From positions 1 to 6,061 of the forward strand of contig CANNLO010000297.1 of the NCBI GenBank assembly GCA_947505055.1: a stretch of DNA of 6,061 bases. Reading direction: 5' to 3'. Every line of letters starts with the position of its first letter. Position 1 is the first letter of the stretch. The notes beneath the pieces were generated by a model. It saw nothing but the letters and a program-made list of their open reading frames with translations, did no database searches and was not told the DNA's origin. The DNA is from Methylococcaceae bacterium. Its GTDB lineage: Bacteria; Pseudomonadota; Gammaproteobacteria; Methylococcales; Methylomonadaceae. The translations under genes and the position numbers were made by a program. Shown piece after piece: positions 5,815 through 6,061 of the stretch.

Positions 5815-5836
5815 CTCACGTTGCACTCACGTTGCA
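5815..5836 (+). repeat. Perfect tandem 11-bp repeat CTCACGTTGCA
   Basis: Two identical adjacent copies (5815-5825 and 5826-5836), about one helical turn apart, lie 115 bp from the tRNA fragment and upstream of int. Paired direct repeats at this place are typical of integrase arm-type sites or of operators for int. No third copy was seen in the window. The binder is unknown. Confidence 0.65.
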
Positions 5837-5950
5837 AATGAATATAAAAGAGGGTAATAAATGGCAAAAATTGACAACAATACAAATCATTTAACTAATT
5901 GATTTAATTATTATTGTTTGTTGTGGCGTGTTGGTATTTTTTGACTTAAA

Positions 5951-5999
5951 CGCACTTTTAATGCGATGGTCGCGCGTTCGAATCGCGCACGACCAACCA
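5951..5999 (+). other. Attachment site: 3' part of tRNA-Lys(UUU)
   Basis: The sequence folds as the 3' portion of a tRNA. It has anticodon stem CGCA/TGCG (5951-5954, 5962-5965) and anticodon loop CTTTTAA with anticodon TTT at 5957-5959. The variable loop TGGTC (5967-5971) is followed by a T stem GCGCG/CGCGC around TTCGAAT (5972-5988), the acceptor strand ACGACCA, discriminator A and encoded CCA (5997-5999). The outermost anticodon-stem pair is lost (A5950 against A5966) and no D arm or 5' acceptor strand precedes it, so this is not a working tRNA. The break at the anticodon stem marks the left limit of the shared att core. The 3' part kept next to its own terminator is what is left at the distal junction after insertion into a tRNA gene. 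Confidence 0.85.
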
Positions 6000-6019
6000 A
6001 TTATTTATAAGTAAAATCA

Positions 6020-6051
6020 AGAGGTTATCTGTCGCGGAAGCCTCTTTTTTT
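6020..6051 (+). terminator. Factor-independent terminator, originally of tRNA-Lys
   Basis: AGAGG-TT pairs with AA-G-CCTCT (one bulged G), closing an 11-nt loop and followed by seven T including the last stem base. It lies about 20 bp after the CCA end, the expected position for a tRNA-Lys terminator, which supports 6000-6061 being original chromosome flanking the element. Confidence 0.75.
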
Positions 6052-6061
6052 ATGCCCGTCA

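Larger units (their letters stand above)
1..5999. mobile_element. Integrative, probably self-replicating element (right end; left end outside window)
   Basis: A tyrosine recombinase gene sits about 280 bp from a 3' fragment of tRNA-Lys, and everything to its left is a compact minus-strand set of integration and replication genes: recombinase, AlpA/Xis-like protein, AEP primase, helicase, SSB and PD-(D/E)XK nuclease. This is the usual content of an integrative island or satellite prophage. The right boundary is taken as the end of the tRNA-like sequence. The left boundary is not in the window, so length, cargo and class are unknown. No capsid, terminase, relaxase, toxin or resistance gene is visible. 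If the tRNA fragment is the distal junction, the intact reconstituted tRNA-Lys gene should lie to the left of this window. A tandem pair of elements, or a circular form captured in assembly, would also be compatible. Confidence 0.75.

Noticed and set aside
5861..5902. 13-residue plus-strand frame with AGAGGG six bases upstream
   Set aside because: The ribosome-like site is good, but the product is tiny, no plus-strand promoter is convincing and it lies in the att-proximal region; probably chance.
5900..5999. Complete, functional tRNA-Lys
   Set aside because: There is no D arm, no TGGTCGT-like 5' acceptor strand and the outer anticodon-stem pair is broken.

Overview
The window reads as the integrase end of an integrative genetic element, probably in a gammaproteobacterium. 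The host call rests on a tRNA-Lys(UUU) 3' part with encoded CCA whose layout resembles enterobacterial and pseudomonad tRNA-Lys, and on strong AGGAGG-type ribosome sites; no species can be named. Base composition leans to A+T. All seven supported protein genes lie on the minus strand and read away from the tRNA fragment at the right edge.

Layout, right to left (direction of transcription). At 5951-5999 is the anticodon arm, variable loop, T arm and acceptor 3' strand of tRNA-Lys, without the 5' half, followed by a factor-independent terminator at 6020-6051. This is the expected junction of an element inserted in the 3' end of a tRNA gene. Next come a 277-bp non-coding segment with a candidate int promoter and a perfect tandem 11-bp repeat, then a tyrosine recombinase (4618-5673) joined by a TGATG overlap to an unrecognised 224-residue protein (3944-4618). 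A 145-bp gap follows, carrying a direct-repeat array and a hairpin. Next is a small AlpA/excisionase-like protein (3556-3798), then a 147-bp gap with a 12-bp inverted repeat over a candidate promoter. The replication genes follow: an archaeo-eukaryotic-type primase (2854-3408), ATGA-coupled to a RecA-fold helicase (1214-2857). A 331-bp non-coding region (883-1213) holds six 9-bp iterons, a perfect hairpin and an inverted copy of its A-rich flank. Last are an SSB-like protein (496-882) and a PD-(D/E)XK nuclease (43-483).

Working model. The recombinase and the small AlpA/Xis-like protein move the element in and out of tRNA-Lys. The primase and helicase, together with the iteron region and SSB, would replicate the excised circle, and the nuclease may process branched DNA. 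This gene set resembles self-replicating satellites or islands (P4-like, PICI-like) more than a complete phage. No structural, conjugation, toxin or defence gene is visible, but the element continues beyond the left edge. The least explained parts are the candidate origin, the split primase/helicase pair, the operator-like repeats and the 224-residue protein. Family assignments come from motifs read by eye; no database search was run.
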